NCBI GenBank assembly: GCA_014801985.1
Contig: JAAVDD010000047.1
Coordinates: forward strand, 1-35,281
Reading direction: 5' to 3'
From: Bacteroides sp.
Lineage (GTDB): Bacteria > Bacteroidota > Bacteroidia > Bacteroidales > Muribaculaceae
Length of the DNA stretch: 35,281 nt
Shown here: positions 1-7,739 of the stretch, one piece after another
How the letters are laid out: every line of letters starts with the position of its first letter
Position numbering within the stretch: the first letter of the stretch is position 1
Program-made: the position numbers and the translations under genes
Notes under the pieces: model-generated
What the model was told of the DNA's origin: nothing
Database searches by the model: none
What the model saw: only the letters and a program-made list of their open reading frames with translations

Positions 1-14
1 CTCGTTTGCGGTTG

Positions 15-45
15 CAAAATTACAACACTTTTTCGCCATGCGCAA
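15..45 (-). promoter_or_regulatory. Leftward Bacteroidetes-type promoter
   Basis: On the minus strand a TTG at 45-43 is followed after 20 nt by TAATTTTG at 22-15, an exact match to the Bacteroidetes -33/-7 pattern (TTG, 19-21 nt, TAnnTTTG). It would drive a gene outside the window. The match is seen; transcription is inferred. Confidence 0.6.
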
Positions 46-253
46 GTTTTTTGTTCACGACCCTGTCGGTTTTGTCTATTTTTATGTTTTAAAACATTGT
101 TTTTCAAATCAATCAAAATGTGTTAATTTTTGTTTCGTTTTGTTAATTACAGATTCAAACCTTATACCCTCCAATCATCCGAGACTGCTTACAGGCTGAA
201 AAAAGACACGATAATCTCATTCGTCACGAAAAAAGAGACATGTATTTAATCGT

Positions 254-288
254 TGAGGCAGTATTGGCGAATCGCCAATACTGCCTCA
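254..288. terminator. Perfect 17-bp dyad after queA, possible terminator
   Basis: Positions 254-270 and 272-288 are exact reverse complements around A271, giving a 15-17 bp stem with a minimal loop. It lies 48 nt past the queA stop, where an operon terminator would be expected. Neither strand has a T-run after the stem, so this is not a textbook intrinsic terminator. It could instead be a 3'-end stabiliser or a small dispersed repeat. Confidence 0.45.
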
Positions 289-336
289 TAAAGATATAAA
301 TTTCTAATCTCCGTTCTAAAAATTCAGAGATAGCCT

Positions 337-1389
337 CTATTTCAGGATTAACATAGCATCGCCATACGCGCCGAACTTATATTTCTCCTTAACGGCAACA
401 TCGTAGGCTTTCATAACCGTGTTATAGCCTCCGAAAGCTGCAACCATCATCAGCATTGTGCTGAGTGGAAGATGGAAATTGGTCACCAGCGAATTGCAAA
501 CAGTAAAATCGTATGGAGGGAAAATAAACTTGTTGGTCCATCCGCCGAATGTCATAAGATGACCGTTCATGCAGACAGCAGTGGCAAGGGCGCGCAGTAC
601 GGACGTGCCTACAGCACCAACACTCTTACCCTTATCCTTTGCTTCATTAACAATATCCACCAACTGTTCATCGACATACATCTCTTCGCTGTCCATGCGG
701 TGTTTTGTAAGATCCTCTACATCTATCTCCTTAAAATTTCCTCTTCCGCAATGAAGAGTGAGGAATCCGCGTTCCACGCCTTTAATCTCAAGGCGCTTCA
801 TAAGCTCGCGGCTGAAATGCAGACCGGCGGCCGGAGCCATCACAGCCCCCTCCTTAGCAGCATAGATGCATTGATAGCGTTCCGCATCCTCAGCCTCGGC
901 CTTACGGGTGATATATTCAGGGAGTGGAGTCTCACCAAGAGCATAAAGTGCATCCTTGAATTCATCGTGTGGCCCGTCATAAAGGAAACGCAGTGTGCGT
1001 CCGCGCGACGTCGTGTTATCAATCACCTCGGCCACCATCGATTCATCATCACCAAAATAGAGCTTGTTTCCTATACGAATCTTTCTCGCCGGCTCCACCA
1101 GTACATCCCAAAACTTATTCTCCACGCTGAGTTCTCGAAGCAGGAAGACCTCAATGCAAGCACCGGTTTTCTCCTTATTTCCATAAAGGCGTGCAGGAAA
1201 GACCTTAGTGTCATTGAAGACCAGAACATCCCCCTCATCGTAATAGTTGATAAGATCTTTAAAGATATGATGGGATATTTCACCTGTGCGGGAATCGACC
1301 ACCATAAGACGGCATTCGTCTCTGTTTTCCGAAGGATACTGAGCTATGAGCTCTTCGGGAAGTTTAAACTTGAACTGAGATAATTTCAT
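337..1389 (-). CDS. queA: S-adenosylmethionine:tRNA ribosyltransferase-isomerase QueA
   Basis: QueA moves the ribosyl part of S-adenosylmethionine onto 7-aminomethyl-7-deazaguanine at the wobble position of tRNAs with GUN anticodons, giving epoxyqueuosine in the cytoplasm. The 350-residue length is usual. Family landmarks are the N-terminal DFxLPxELIAQxP-like start ([14 protein letters not shown]), [29 protein letters not shown] and [10 protein letters not shown], followed by [10 protein letters not shown]. The last blocks differ from the proteobacterial LHVGxGTF form but agree with what I remember of Bacteroidetes members. It is the last gene of the ftsX-DUF3098-uppP-truB-queA run, 60 nt after truB, so two tRNA-modification genes sit together. 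A perfect dyad at 254-288 probably marks the end of the transcript. Confidence 0.97.
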   Translation of the reverse strand: MKLSQFKFKLPEELIAQYPSENRDECRLMVVDSRTGEISHHIFKDLINYYDEGDVLVFNDTKVFPARLYGNKEKTGACIEVFLLRELSVENKFWDVLVEPARKIRIGNKLYFGDDESMVAEVIDNTTSRGRTLRFLYDGPHDEFKDALYALGETPLPEYITRKAEAEDAERYQCIYAAKEGAVMAPAAGLHFSRELMKRLEIKGVERGFLTLHCGRGNFKEIDVEDLTKHRMDSEEMYVDEQLVDIVNEAKDKGKSVGAVGTSVLRALATAVCMNGHLMTFGGWTNKFIFPPYDFTVCNSLVTNFHLPLSTMLMMVAAFGGYNTVMKAYDVAVKEKYKFGAYGDAMLILK

Positions 1390-1449
1390 CTATGAAAATA
1401 TTATGCCCGGACACCATTTTCGGTTAACAGGGGTGTCCTCCTGTATCAA

Positions 1450-2172
1450 TTACTTATCTTGTATCTTATAATCCTCAGGAAATTCCAGAGGATCGTTTTC
1501 AATCTTTTTCATTGCATCGTCGATGGAGAGACAATTATTAATCTCGACATCTCCGACGCGAGTGCGACGTAGTCCGATAAGATGCGCCCCCGATCCAAGA
1601 GCCTGCCCGATGTCTCGTGCGAGTGCACGGATATATGTGCCCTTGCTGCAGACAATTCGCAGACGTAACACAGGAGCCTCAAAACTCAAGACTTCCAATT
1701 CCGATATCTCCAACGGTTTCGCCTTCAGCTCAACCTCCTCCCCTTTTCTGGCAAATTTATATGCCCTCTTTCCGTCGATTTTCACCGCCGAAAAGACAGG
1801 TGGTACCTGCATCACGTTTCCTCGGAATTTCGGTAACACTTCTTCCACAGAAGCAAGGGTAATATGCTCCCATGGATATGTAGCATCGATTTCCGTCTCA
1901 AGGTCAAAACTTGGAGTAGTCGCACCAAGCCGGAGGTCGGCGATGTATTCCTTACTTCCAGCCTGAAGACGTTCTATTTCACGAGTGGCACGCCCGGTGC
2001 ATATTATCAACACACCTGTGGCAAGGGGATCAAGAGTCCCTGCATGGCCAACCTTGAATTTCCTTAATTTCAATCGACGCTGTATGGCTCCTCTCAGACG
2101 CTTCACTGCATCAAATGAGGTCCAGCCAAGAGGTTTGTCGATACCTATTATTTCTCCACTAATTAAGTCCAT
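1450..2172 (-). CDS. truB: tRNA pseudouridine(55) synthase TruB
   Basis: TruB makes pseudouridine at position 55 in the T-loop of nearly all tRNAs. The signature GHAGTLDPLATGVL is present; its aspartate is residue 48, the catalytic nucleophile, and falls at the same number as in the E. coli enzyme. Further family blocks are GIDKPLGWTSFDAV near the N-terminus, KEYIADLRLGATTPSFDLE, PPVFSAVKIDGKRAY and CSKGTYIRALARDIG. At 240 residues it is shorter than the E. coli protein and has little C-terminal extension after the catalytic domain, which is common in Bacteroidetes. The start is the ATG at 2170-2172, only 9 nt after the uppP stop, so the two are very probably cotranscribed. Confidence 0.97.
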   Translation of the reverse strand: MDLISGEIIGIDKPLGWTSFDAVKRLRGAIQRRLKLRKFKVGHAGTLDPLATGVLIICTGRATREIERLQAGSKEYIADLRLGATTPSFDLETEIDATYPWEHITLASVEEVLPKFRGNVMQVPPVFSAVKIDGKRAYKFARKGEEVELKAKPLEISELEVLSFEAPVLRLRIVCSKGTYIRALARDIGQALGSGAHLIGLRRTRVGDVEINNCLSIDDAMKKIENDPLEFPEDYKIQDK

Positions 2173-2181
2173 AATCCCAAT

Positions 2182-3048
2182 TTACCAGAAAATACACAAC
2201 AGACCTGCGAAGAGACAGTAGATAGCGAACCATACAAGTTTACCCTTCTTCACAAGGTTTATCATCCATTTGCAAGCGCAAGATCCTACCAAGAAAGCAG
2301 CCAGAAAGCCTACAATCATCGGCACGGCACCAACCTCAATGGAAGCTGCTCCCGCGTCTGGCTTTATCATGTCTTTGACACCAAGCAGAGCCTCTCCCAA
2401 AATAGGGATTATAACCATTAGGAATGAGAACTGAGCCATCTGATCTCGACGGTCGCCAAGGATGATACCGGTGGCAATCGTAGTGCCTGAACGACTAAGA
2501 CCGGGAAGAACGGCCACTGCCTGCGCACAACCTATTATAAAAGCATCCACCCATGTTATATCATGGCCTGCAGAAGCCGGGACAACCTGTGCTCCATCTC
2601 CAGGATTAGAAAGCTGAAGCCGACGCACAGCTCGTAAATCCGATAAATGAGCGAAAGTCAGCAGGAAGGCTGTGACAAGAAGACATATACCCACAATCCG
2701 GAGATTACCTTCGAAAAAGCCCTCTACCAAATCTTTGAAACAGAATCCTACAATCGCTATAGGAATGCAGGAAATGAGAATCTTGCAAACATAATAGAAA
2801 TCGGCATCTCTTTTGAAAGTGAAGAAACTTACGCAAAGACGCTTGAAAAGCGGCCATAGAATCACAAGCGTGGAGCAAACTGTCGCGGCATGAAGCATCA
2901 CATCAAACTGAATTGCATTGTCGCCCGATAGGTCCACACCTAAAATCTGGCGAAAAATCTCAAGATGACCGCTTGAGCTTACCGGAAGATACTCCGTAAG
3001 ACCCTGAATAATGCCGAGGATAAGGGCGTCGATCCATTCCATATTCAT
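2182..3048 (-). CDS. uppP: Undecaprenyl-diphosphatase UppP (BacA)
   Basis: This integral membrane phosphatase turns undecaprenyl pyrophosphate into undecaprenyl phosphate, recycling the lipid carrier used for peptidoglycan and surface glycans. Both family motifs are clear: QGLTEYLPVSSSGHL near residues 15-29, with the (E/Q)xxxE pair Q15/E19 and H28, and PGLSRSGTTIATG in the second half with its arginine. Seven or eight hydrophobic segments are visible. A polar insert of roughly 25 residues (around LQLSNPGDGAQVV) precedes the second motif. I take the ATG at 3048 (MNMEWIDA). A TTG at 3051 just before it and an ATG at 3042 (MEWIDA) are alternatives. It lies between a DUF3098 gene and truB in the same operon. 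Confidence 0.96.
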   Translation of the reverse strand: MNMEWIDALILGIIQGLTEYLPVSSSGHLEIFRQILGVDLSGDNAIQFDVMLHAATVCSTLVILWPLFKRLCVSFFTFKRDADFYYVCKILISCIPIAIVGFCFKDLVEGFFEGNLRIVGICLLVTAFLLTFAHLSDLRAVRRLQLSNPGDGAQVVPASAGHDITWVDAFIIGCAQAVAVLPGLSRSGTTIATGIILGDRRDQMAQFSFLMVIIPILGEALLGVKDMIKPDAGAASIEVGAVPMIVGFLAAFLVGSCACKWMINLVKKGKLVWFAIYCLFAGLLCIFW

Positions 3049-3051
3049 CAA

Positions 3052-3157
3052 TCATTTGGAATAAGTCCGGCATTGGAAGAAAAGCTCCGACCGGATTAAT
3101 TCCGTTTTACCTAATTATATAAAAACCTGTAAAATTATATTCCCTTTTCCATCGGAG
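3052..3157 (-). other. Intra-operon spacer between DUF3098 gene and uppP
   Basis: This 106-bp gap is the largest within the ftsX-queA run. Read leftward it contains an AT-rich stretch with TAATTTTA, one base off the -7 consensus, but no well-placed TTG, so a secondary promoter for uppP-truB-queA is possible but weak. No strong hairpin with a T-run is seen. Confidence 0.3.
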
Positions 3158-3517
3158 TCATGCCTCTGCGTCATGCTTTTCCTCTTTCTTACTCTTCGGA
3201 GTATAAATTATAGCAAAAGCCATCAGAAGGAATCCAAGGAAAGCAATGGCCGGCCCGACAACAATACGTCGTGTGCTGAAAATATCAGGATTGAAAGCTG
3301 TGGGATTATCGCTTCCTCCGCCACTCATGAGCAAGAAACCGATTACAATCATAGCCACGCATCCGGCCATCATATAGAAATTAATCTTAGTAAACGGACG
3401 CTGTTCATCGTCGGTATTCATGGCAGCCTTGGATGCTGTCGAACGGTTTTCCTTTCTGGCATTTTCAAGAGCCGTGCGTGCCGACTCCAATGCGCTTTGT
3501 TTCTTTACTGTTGCCAT
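3158..3517 (-). CDS. DUF3098 family membrane protein
   Basis: This 119-residue protein has a charged, alanine-rich N-terminal 45 residues, then two hydrophobic helices (about residues 48-68, INFYMMAGCVAMIVIGFLLM, and 87-108, VVGPAIAFLGFLLMAFAIIY) joined by a short loop containing NPxAFNPDIFSTRR, and a lysine/glutamate-rich tail. That layout and the loop motif match DUF3098, a small Bacteroidetes family usually found beside ftsX and uppP. Its biochemical role is not known. Position between FtsX and UppP suggests a link to cell division or peptidoglycan assembly, but this is only inferred from gene order. The 59-nt gap after ftsX supports one transcript. Confidence 0.9.
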   Translation of the reverse strand: MATVKKQSALESARTALENARKENRSTASKAAMNTDDEQRPFTKINFYMMAGCVAMIVIGFLLMSGGGSDNPTAFNPDIFSTRRIVVGPAIAFLGFLLMAFAIIYTPKSKKEEKHDAEA

Positions 3518-3576
3518 TATTCAATATTTAAAGGAGAAAGTGTTTTTTAAGTAATTGTCTTGAGACGACAAATCCA

Positions 3577-4455
3577 TCAACTGAACAGTTCGTCGTAATC
3601 CTTTCCGAGATACTTTGCTGTCGACATCCAGGCGGCCAACGAACAGATTAACATACCTACTAATGTGATGCCACCGGCCACCATACCAAACTCAAGCCAA
3701 CCGATTGTGTTATTGATCTGAGTAAAACCGGCCTGGGGAGCGAAAGCAAGAGCCAATGCTATAAGGGAAGAGGCGAGTAACCCTGCCACAAGTCCGCACA
3801 ACATATTGTTGAGCACTACCGGTCGGCGAATGTAACCATTGGTGGCCCCCACAAGCTGCATGGTATGTATTGTGAATCGGCGGGAGTAGATGGTAAGATG
3901 CACGGTATTATTGATCAGCACAAAAGATATGACGAGCATCACTATTGCAATCACTCCTAAAAGAGCAGTGAGCCTGGAGACACTACGATTGATGGCCTCT
4001 ACGGTATCAGTCTCCGGCACTGACACATCAGCCACTCCGGGCATCTGTGCAAGCTCACCTCGTATTTTTGCAATCTGCGATGCCGAGGCGTAATCGGCCT
4101 TTACCGTGAAACTGATTTCGGGGCTGAGCGGATTCACTCCGAAAAGTTGTTCAAGATCCTCACCGGTGTCCTTCTTCCATTGAGCCATTGCATCCTCCTT
4201 ACTGATGAATGCCGTCTGAAGGGCGAAAGGTTTGGATTTAATAGCATCCTCAAGCTGACGCGCCTGTTCATTACTAATGGAATCCTGCATAATTACGCTC
4301 AGCTCGATGCGCTCGCGCATACGGCGTGTCTCCTTATCCGCACCAATCCAGACCATAGTGATGATGCCCACAAGAATCAGCACCAGAGTGACGCTGATAA
4401 TCGTAGTGAAATGAGCCGCTACGTAGGAGATTTTTACCTCTTTATTTTCTTTCAT
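3577..4455 (-). CDS. ftsX: Cell-division protein FtsX
   Basis: FtsX is the membrane subunit of the FtsEX complex, which couples ATP use by FtsE to activation of peptidoglycan hydrolases at the septum. The 292-residue protein shows the FtsX plan: one transmembrane helix near residues 14-36, a periplasmic domain of about 125 residues (ending in the PGVADVSVP region), then three helices near 163-185, 215-238 and 252-275. The stretch between helices 2 and 3 carries the family-typical RRFTIHTMQLVGATNGYIRRP. The ATPase partner ftsE is not in the window. A well-formed promoter is just upstream (4494-4525), so ftsX is the first gene of the operon running to queA. Confidence 0.95.
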   Translation of the reverse strand: MKENKEVKISYVAAHFTTIISVTLVLILVGIITMVWIGADKETRRMRERIELSVIMQDSISNEQARQLEDAIKSKPFALQTAFISKEDAMAQWKKDTGEDLEQLFGVNPLSPEISFTVKADYASASQIAKIRGELAQMPGVADVSVPETDTVEAINRSVSRLTALLGVIAIVMLVISFVLINNTVHLTIYSRRFTIHTMQLVGATNGYIRRPVVLNNMLCGLVAGLLASSLIALALAFAPQAGFTQINNTIGWLEFGMVAGGITLVGMLICSLAAWMSTAKYLGKDYDELFS

Positions 4456-4493
4456 ATATCAGTGGGGCTTCACGAACCCTGTTTTTCCGCATG

Positions 4494-4525
4494 CAAAGAT
4501 AATACATTACAGCCCCCTTTGTCAA
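4494..4525 (-). promoter_or_regulatory. Promoter of the ftsX-queA operon
   Basis: Reading leftward, TTG at 4525-4523 and TATCTTTG at 4501-4494 are separated by 21 nt, fitting the Bacteroidetes -33/-7 pattern. The predicted start of transcription is near 4488, leaving a leader of about 33 nt before the ftsX ATG. Confidence 0.6.
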
Positions 4526-4598
4526 TAGCTTGAACGTTTTTTTATTTTCTTTCCACTTTTTTGAGGACTTTTTCAGCGATTTTCCTGTCAAAAATTCG

Positions 4599-4606
4599 TA
4601 AATTTG
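4599..4606 (+). promoter_or_regulatory. -7 element of the mtaB operon promoter
   Basis: TAAATTTG matches the -7 consensus, but no TTG sits at the expected distance upstream. The element ends only 7 nt before the mtaB ATG, so transcription would start at or next to the start codon, giving a leaderless or nearly leaderless mRNA. Confidence 0.45.
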
Positions 4607-4613
4607 CAATGCA

Positions 4614-5942
4614 ATGACAGAAAAAGACCAAATATTAAAAGCCGAATACCACACCTTAGGGTGTAAACTTAACTTCTCCGAGACCTCCGCCATCGGTAAA
4701 ATCCTCTCCGAGCGCGGGATTATGCGCACAGCCAAGGGTGACCGCCCTGATATAGTGGTCATCAACACCTGCTCCGTGACTGAGACTGCCGATAAGAAAG
4801 GGCGGCAGTTAATTCGACGGCTGGCCTCGCGATGGCCTGAGGCTGCTATCGTAGTGACCGGCTGCTACGCTCAGCTAAAACCACAGGAAATAATGGAGAT
4901 TCCGGGAGTCGACATAGTGCTTGGCTCCAATGAGAAACTTCGGGCCGCAGAATTCATAGAGACTTGGCTTGCCGATAAGCAACGAAAAATGGAGGTCACC
5001 CCCTTCCGAGATATAACAGAATTCAGACATTCCTGCGAGCGTGGCGACCGAACCCGTTACTTTCTAAAGGTGCAGGATGGCTGCGATTATTTCTGCACAT
5101 ACTGCACTATACCTTTCGCACGCGGACGATCACGTTCAGGCTCAATCGAATCGCTCACAGAAGCAGCACGTACGGTGGCTGCCGAGGGGGGAAAAGAGAT
5201 TGTTATTACAGGTGTAAATATCGGTGACTTCGGGCGCGATACAGGCGAGAATTTCTTCGACCTCCTCAAAAGCCTCGATGCTGTTGAAGGGATTGAAAGG
5301 TATCGAATATCCTCAATCGAACCAAATCTCATCACTGAAGAAATCATCGATTGGATTGCCAATGATTCAAGAGCCTTCATGCCTCATTTCCATATACCGT
5401 TGCAGGCAGGCTCCGACATTGTGCTCAAGCTCATGAACCGCCGCTATGACACCACCCTTTTTGAGAGCCGTATCCATAAAATCCGGCAAGCCATCCCCGA
5501 TGCATTCATCGGTATCGATATAATAGCAGGTGCTCGCGGGGAAAACGACGAGGAATGGAACAACTCCTACACCTTTGTCAAATCACTACCTGTAGACAAG
5601 CTTCATGTCTTTCCCTATTCCGAGCGTCCGGGCACAAGTGCCCTTCAGATCGGACACATCGTGAGCCAAGAGGAGAAACATCGCCGCGTAGGGATGCTTA
5701 CCGAACTTTCCGACCTAAAACTCTCCGACTTCATGCATGAACGTATGGGAAGGGAGTATCAAGTGTTATGGGAACAACCTGCTCCCGGGAATGACCGGAT
5801 GCATGGATTCACTCCCAATTATCTACGTGTTGTCGCGCCATTGGATGAAGCCCTCGTAAACACCATATCATCCGTGCGACTCATTGCAATCGACGACACC
5901 GAACCAGATTCATTCATTGGAGAACTTCTTCCGAATCCTTAA
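4614..5942 (+). CDS. mtaB: tRNA (N6-threonylcarbamoyladenosine-37)-C2 methylthiotransferase MtaB
   Basis: MtaB is a radical-SAM enzyme that adds a methylthio group to t6A at position 37 of ANN-decoding tRNAs. The N-terminal methylthiotransferase domain has its three cluster cysteines at C17 (TLGCKLNFSE), C53 (NTCSVT) and C84 (TGCYAQ). The radical-SAM cluster is CDYFCTYC at C157, C161 and C164. HIPLQAGSD and the FPYSERPGT block support the MtaB/MiaB family, and the LGCKLN start favours MtaB over MiaB or RimO. At 442 residues it has normal length, with a short TRAM-like C-terminal part. The start is fixed by the conserved N-terminus and lies directly after a -7 promoter element. It is the first gene of a four-gene operon and its stop overlaps the next start (TAATG). 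Confidence 0.94.
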   Translation: MTEKDQILKAEYHTLGCKLNFSETSAIGKILSERGIMRTAKGDRPDIVVINTCSVTETADKKGRQLIRRLASRWPEAAIVVTGCYAQLKPQEIMEIPGVDIVLGSNEKLRAAEFIETWLADKQRKMEVTPFRDITEFRHSCERGDRTRYFLKVQDGCDYFCTYCTIPFARGRSRSGSIESLTEAARTVAAEGGKEIVITGVNIGDFGRDTGENFFDLLKSLDAVEGIERYRISSIEPNLITEEIIDWIANDSRAFMPHFHIPLQAGSDIVLKLMNRRYDTTLFESRIHKIRQAIPDAFIGIDIIAGARGENDEEWNNSYTFVKSLPVDKLHVFPYSERPGTSALQIGHIVSQEEKHRRVGMLTELSDLKLSDFMHERMGREYQVLWEQPAPGNDRMHGFTPNYLRVVAPLDEALVNTISSVRLIAIDDTEPDSFIGELLPNP

Positions 5943-6949
5943 TGCTTATGAAGAAATTAGGAGTCATAATCCTTAACTGGAATGGTCTGAAACTACTGAA
6001 AGAATTCCTGCCGATCGCCTCCTCATATACCACAGGAGATGAGGTGGAGCTTATTGTGGCCGATAATGGTTCGACCGACAATTCAGTGGAATGGATTCAC
6101 ACCAACCATCCGGAAGTGAGAGTGATAGAATTTAAAGAGAACTATGGTTTTGCCGAAGGATACAACCGTGCTATCCAAGCAGCAGAATATCCATATATCA
6201 CCCTCCTGAACTCGGATGTAGAAGTTACCCCCGGATGGTGGCTTCCGATTCTTGACTTCATGGAGAGTCATCCCAACGCAGGAGCAGTCCAACCCAAAAT
6301 ATTGTCCTACAATGACCGCTCCCGATTTGAATATGCCGGAGCGTGCGGAGGATTTCTGGATCGCCTTGGCTATCCCTTCTGTCGTGGACGCCTTTTTGAG
6401 GCTGTGGAGGAGGACCGGGGGCAATATGACAATTCCAATCCTGAGATAACATGGGCTTCCGGTGCTTGCATGACTGTTAATCGCAGCATATATCTGAAAT
6501 TAGGGGGGCTTGATCCTCGCTTCTTTGCCCACATGGAGGAGATTGATTTATGCTTCCGGATGCTACTCGATGGGAAAAAGAATTATGTGGTTACATCCTC
6601 TCACGTATATCACGTCGGAGGAGCTTCCCTCAATCAAGGGAATCCCCAAAAAACATATCTTAATTTCCGAAATAATCTTCTTCTCCTTCATAAGAACCTG
6701 CCCGAAAAAGAGGGAAAGAGAGTATTATTCACACGCCGTCTGGCAGATACTCTTGCTTTCGGGATGTTCATTTTGAAAGGTGATTTCGAGAATGCAAAGG
6801 CTGTTATAAAAGCGCATAATGATTTCAAGAAGATGCGGCTTGAATATACGGAACATCCTGAGAAGAACCTGCTCCATTCGCTGCCGGGAGGAGGGATTAG
6901 CGCAGTATGGCAGCATTATGTGAAACGCAAAAAAATAATAAATATATGA
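5942..6949 (+). CDS. Glycosyltransferase family 2 protein (rhamnosyltransferase-like)
   Basis: This is a GT-A fold, inverting glycosyltransferase. The nucleotide-sugar-binding start IILNWNG, the VADNGSTDNS loop, NYGFAEGYNRAI, the metal-binding LLNSDVEV (DxD equivalent) and GACMTVNRSIYLKLGGLDPRFFAHMEEIDLCFR are all as in GT2 proteins of the WbbL/rhamnosyltransferase type. The C-terminus (YLNFRNNLLLLHKNL) is also typical of that group. It lacks transmembrane helices and probably acts at the inner face of the inner membrane. The acceptor and donor cannot be told from sequence. It overlaps mtaB by 1 nt and surE by 4 nt (ATGA), so it is translationally coupled; an ATG at 5948 is an alternative start. 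Confidence 0.88.
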   Translation: MLMKKLGVIILNWNGLKLLKEFLPIASSYTTGDEVELIVADNGSTDNSVEWIHTNHPEVRVIEFKENYGFAEGYNRAIQAAEYPYITLLNSDVEVTPGWWLPILDFMESHPNAGAVQPKILSYNDRSRFEYAGACGGFLDRLGYPFCRGRLFEAVEEDRGQYDNSNPEITWASGACMTVNRSIYLKLGGLDPRFFAHMEEIDLCFRMLLDGKKNYVVTSSHVYHVGGASLNQGNPQKTYLNFRNNLLLLHKNLPEKEGKRVLFTRRLADTLAFGMFILKGDFENAKAVIKAHNDFKKMRLEYTEHPEKNLLHSLPGGGISAVWQHYVKRKKIINI

Positions 6950-7734
6950 AGCAACGTCCGCTGATACTTGTCGCAAACGACGACAGCATACATGCCAAAG
7001 GAGTGAAGGAACTGATCTCCTGGCTCAACAAATATGGCGATGTTGTGGCCGTATGTCCCGACGCGCCACGCTCAGGCCAGTCAATGGCTATAACCGTGAG
7101 CGATCCTCTGCGAATCACTACACTCCCCGATTTCGAAGGAGCTAAGATGTATATGGTGTCGGGCACTCCTGTCGACTGCGTAAAACTTGCCATGCATCAT
7201 ATCCTCGACCGTCGGCCCGACCTCGTGGTTAGCGGTATCAATCATGGTTCAAATGCTTCTGTAAATGAACTCTATTCCGGAACAATGGGAGCTGCCTGCG
7301 AGGGTTGCGCTTTCGGCATTCCTTCCATCGGATTCTCACTCACCGACCATTCGCCGGATGCAGATTTTTCCGGTTGTCGTAGTGCGGTGGAGACTATAGT
7401 AGCGGGTGTGCTTCGCTTCGGTCTCCCGGAGGGTATATGCCTAAACGTTAACATCCCCAATACTCCTGAGCCTCCAAAGGAGATGCGTATCTGCACTCCA
7501 TGCCGTGGGCATTGGAATGATGAGTACCGCGAGTATATCGACCCATCGGGCCGAAAGTTCTATCTTCTGTCAGGAGAATTCATTAATGATGAGCCTGATA
7601 ACGAGATGACCGATCAATGGTGTCTTTCGCATGGAATCATTTCAGTTGTTGCCACATCCGTCAACCGTGACATACCCATTACCGAATCATTCGCCTGGAT
7701 CAGAACCCTTCCACAAACATATACTGAAGCATAA
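6946..7734 (+). CDS. surE: 5'/3'-nucleotidase SurE
   Basis: SurE removes phosphate from 5' and 3' nucleoside monophosphates and is linked to stationary-phase survival. Metal-binding and family motifs are present: ILVANDDSIHAKGV near the N-terminus (D12, D13), SGQSMAIT, GTPVDCVKLA and SGINHGSNASVNELYSGTMGAACEG. I start the gene at 6946 rather than the longer open frame from 6907. MKQRPLILVANDD is the family-like N-terminus, and the ATG overlaps the preceding stop as ATGA. The resulting 262 residues match family length. The next gene begins 5 nt after the stop. Confidence 0.96.
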   Translation: MKQRPLILVANDDSIHAKGVKELISWLNKYGDVVAVCPDAPRSGQSMAITVSDPLRITTLPDFEGAKMYMVSGTPVDCVKLAMHHILDRRPDLVVSGINHGSNASVNELYSGTMGAACEGCAFGIPSIGFSLTDHSPDADFSGCRSAVETIVAGVLRFGLPEGICLNVNIPNTPEPPKEMRICTPCRGHWNDEYREYIDPSGRKFYLLSGEFINDEPDNEMTDQWCLSHGIISVVATSVNRDIPITESFAWIRTLPQTYTEA

Positions 7735-7739
7735 AAGAG

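Larger units (their letters stand above)
1..336. other. Intergenic region downstream of queA
   Basis: No credible gene is visible here. The stretch is AT-rich and holds a leftward promoter (15-45), a 14-bp perfect palindrome at 84-97 (ATGTTTTAAAACAT) and a perfect 35-bp dyad at 254-288. The gene driven by the leftward promoter would lie beyond the left edge. Confidence 0.6.

Noticed and set aside
472..1383. 303-codon frame on the plus strand opposite queA
   Set aside because: It lies entirely antisense to a well-supported queA gene, shows no domain I recognise and has no promoter; it is a codon-bias shadow.
6907..6945. Longer surE start
   Set aside because: The extra 13 residues lie within the GT2 gene and are unlike SurE N-termini; the ATG at 6946 forms the standard ATGA overlap.
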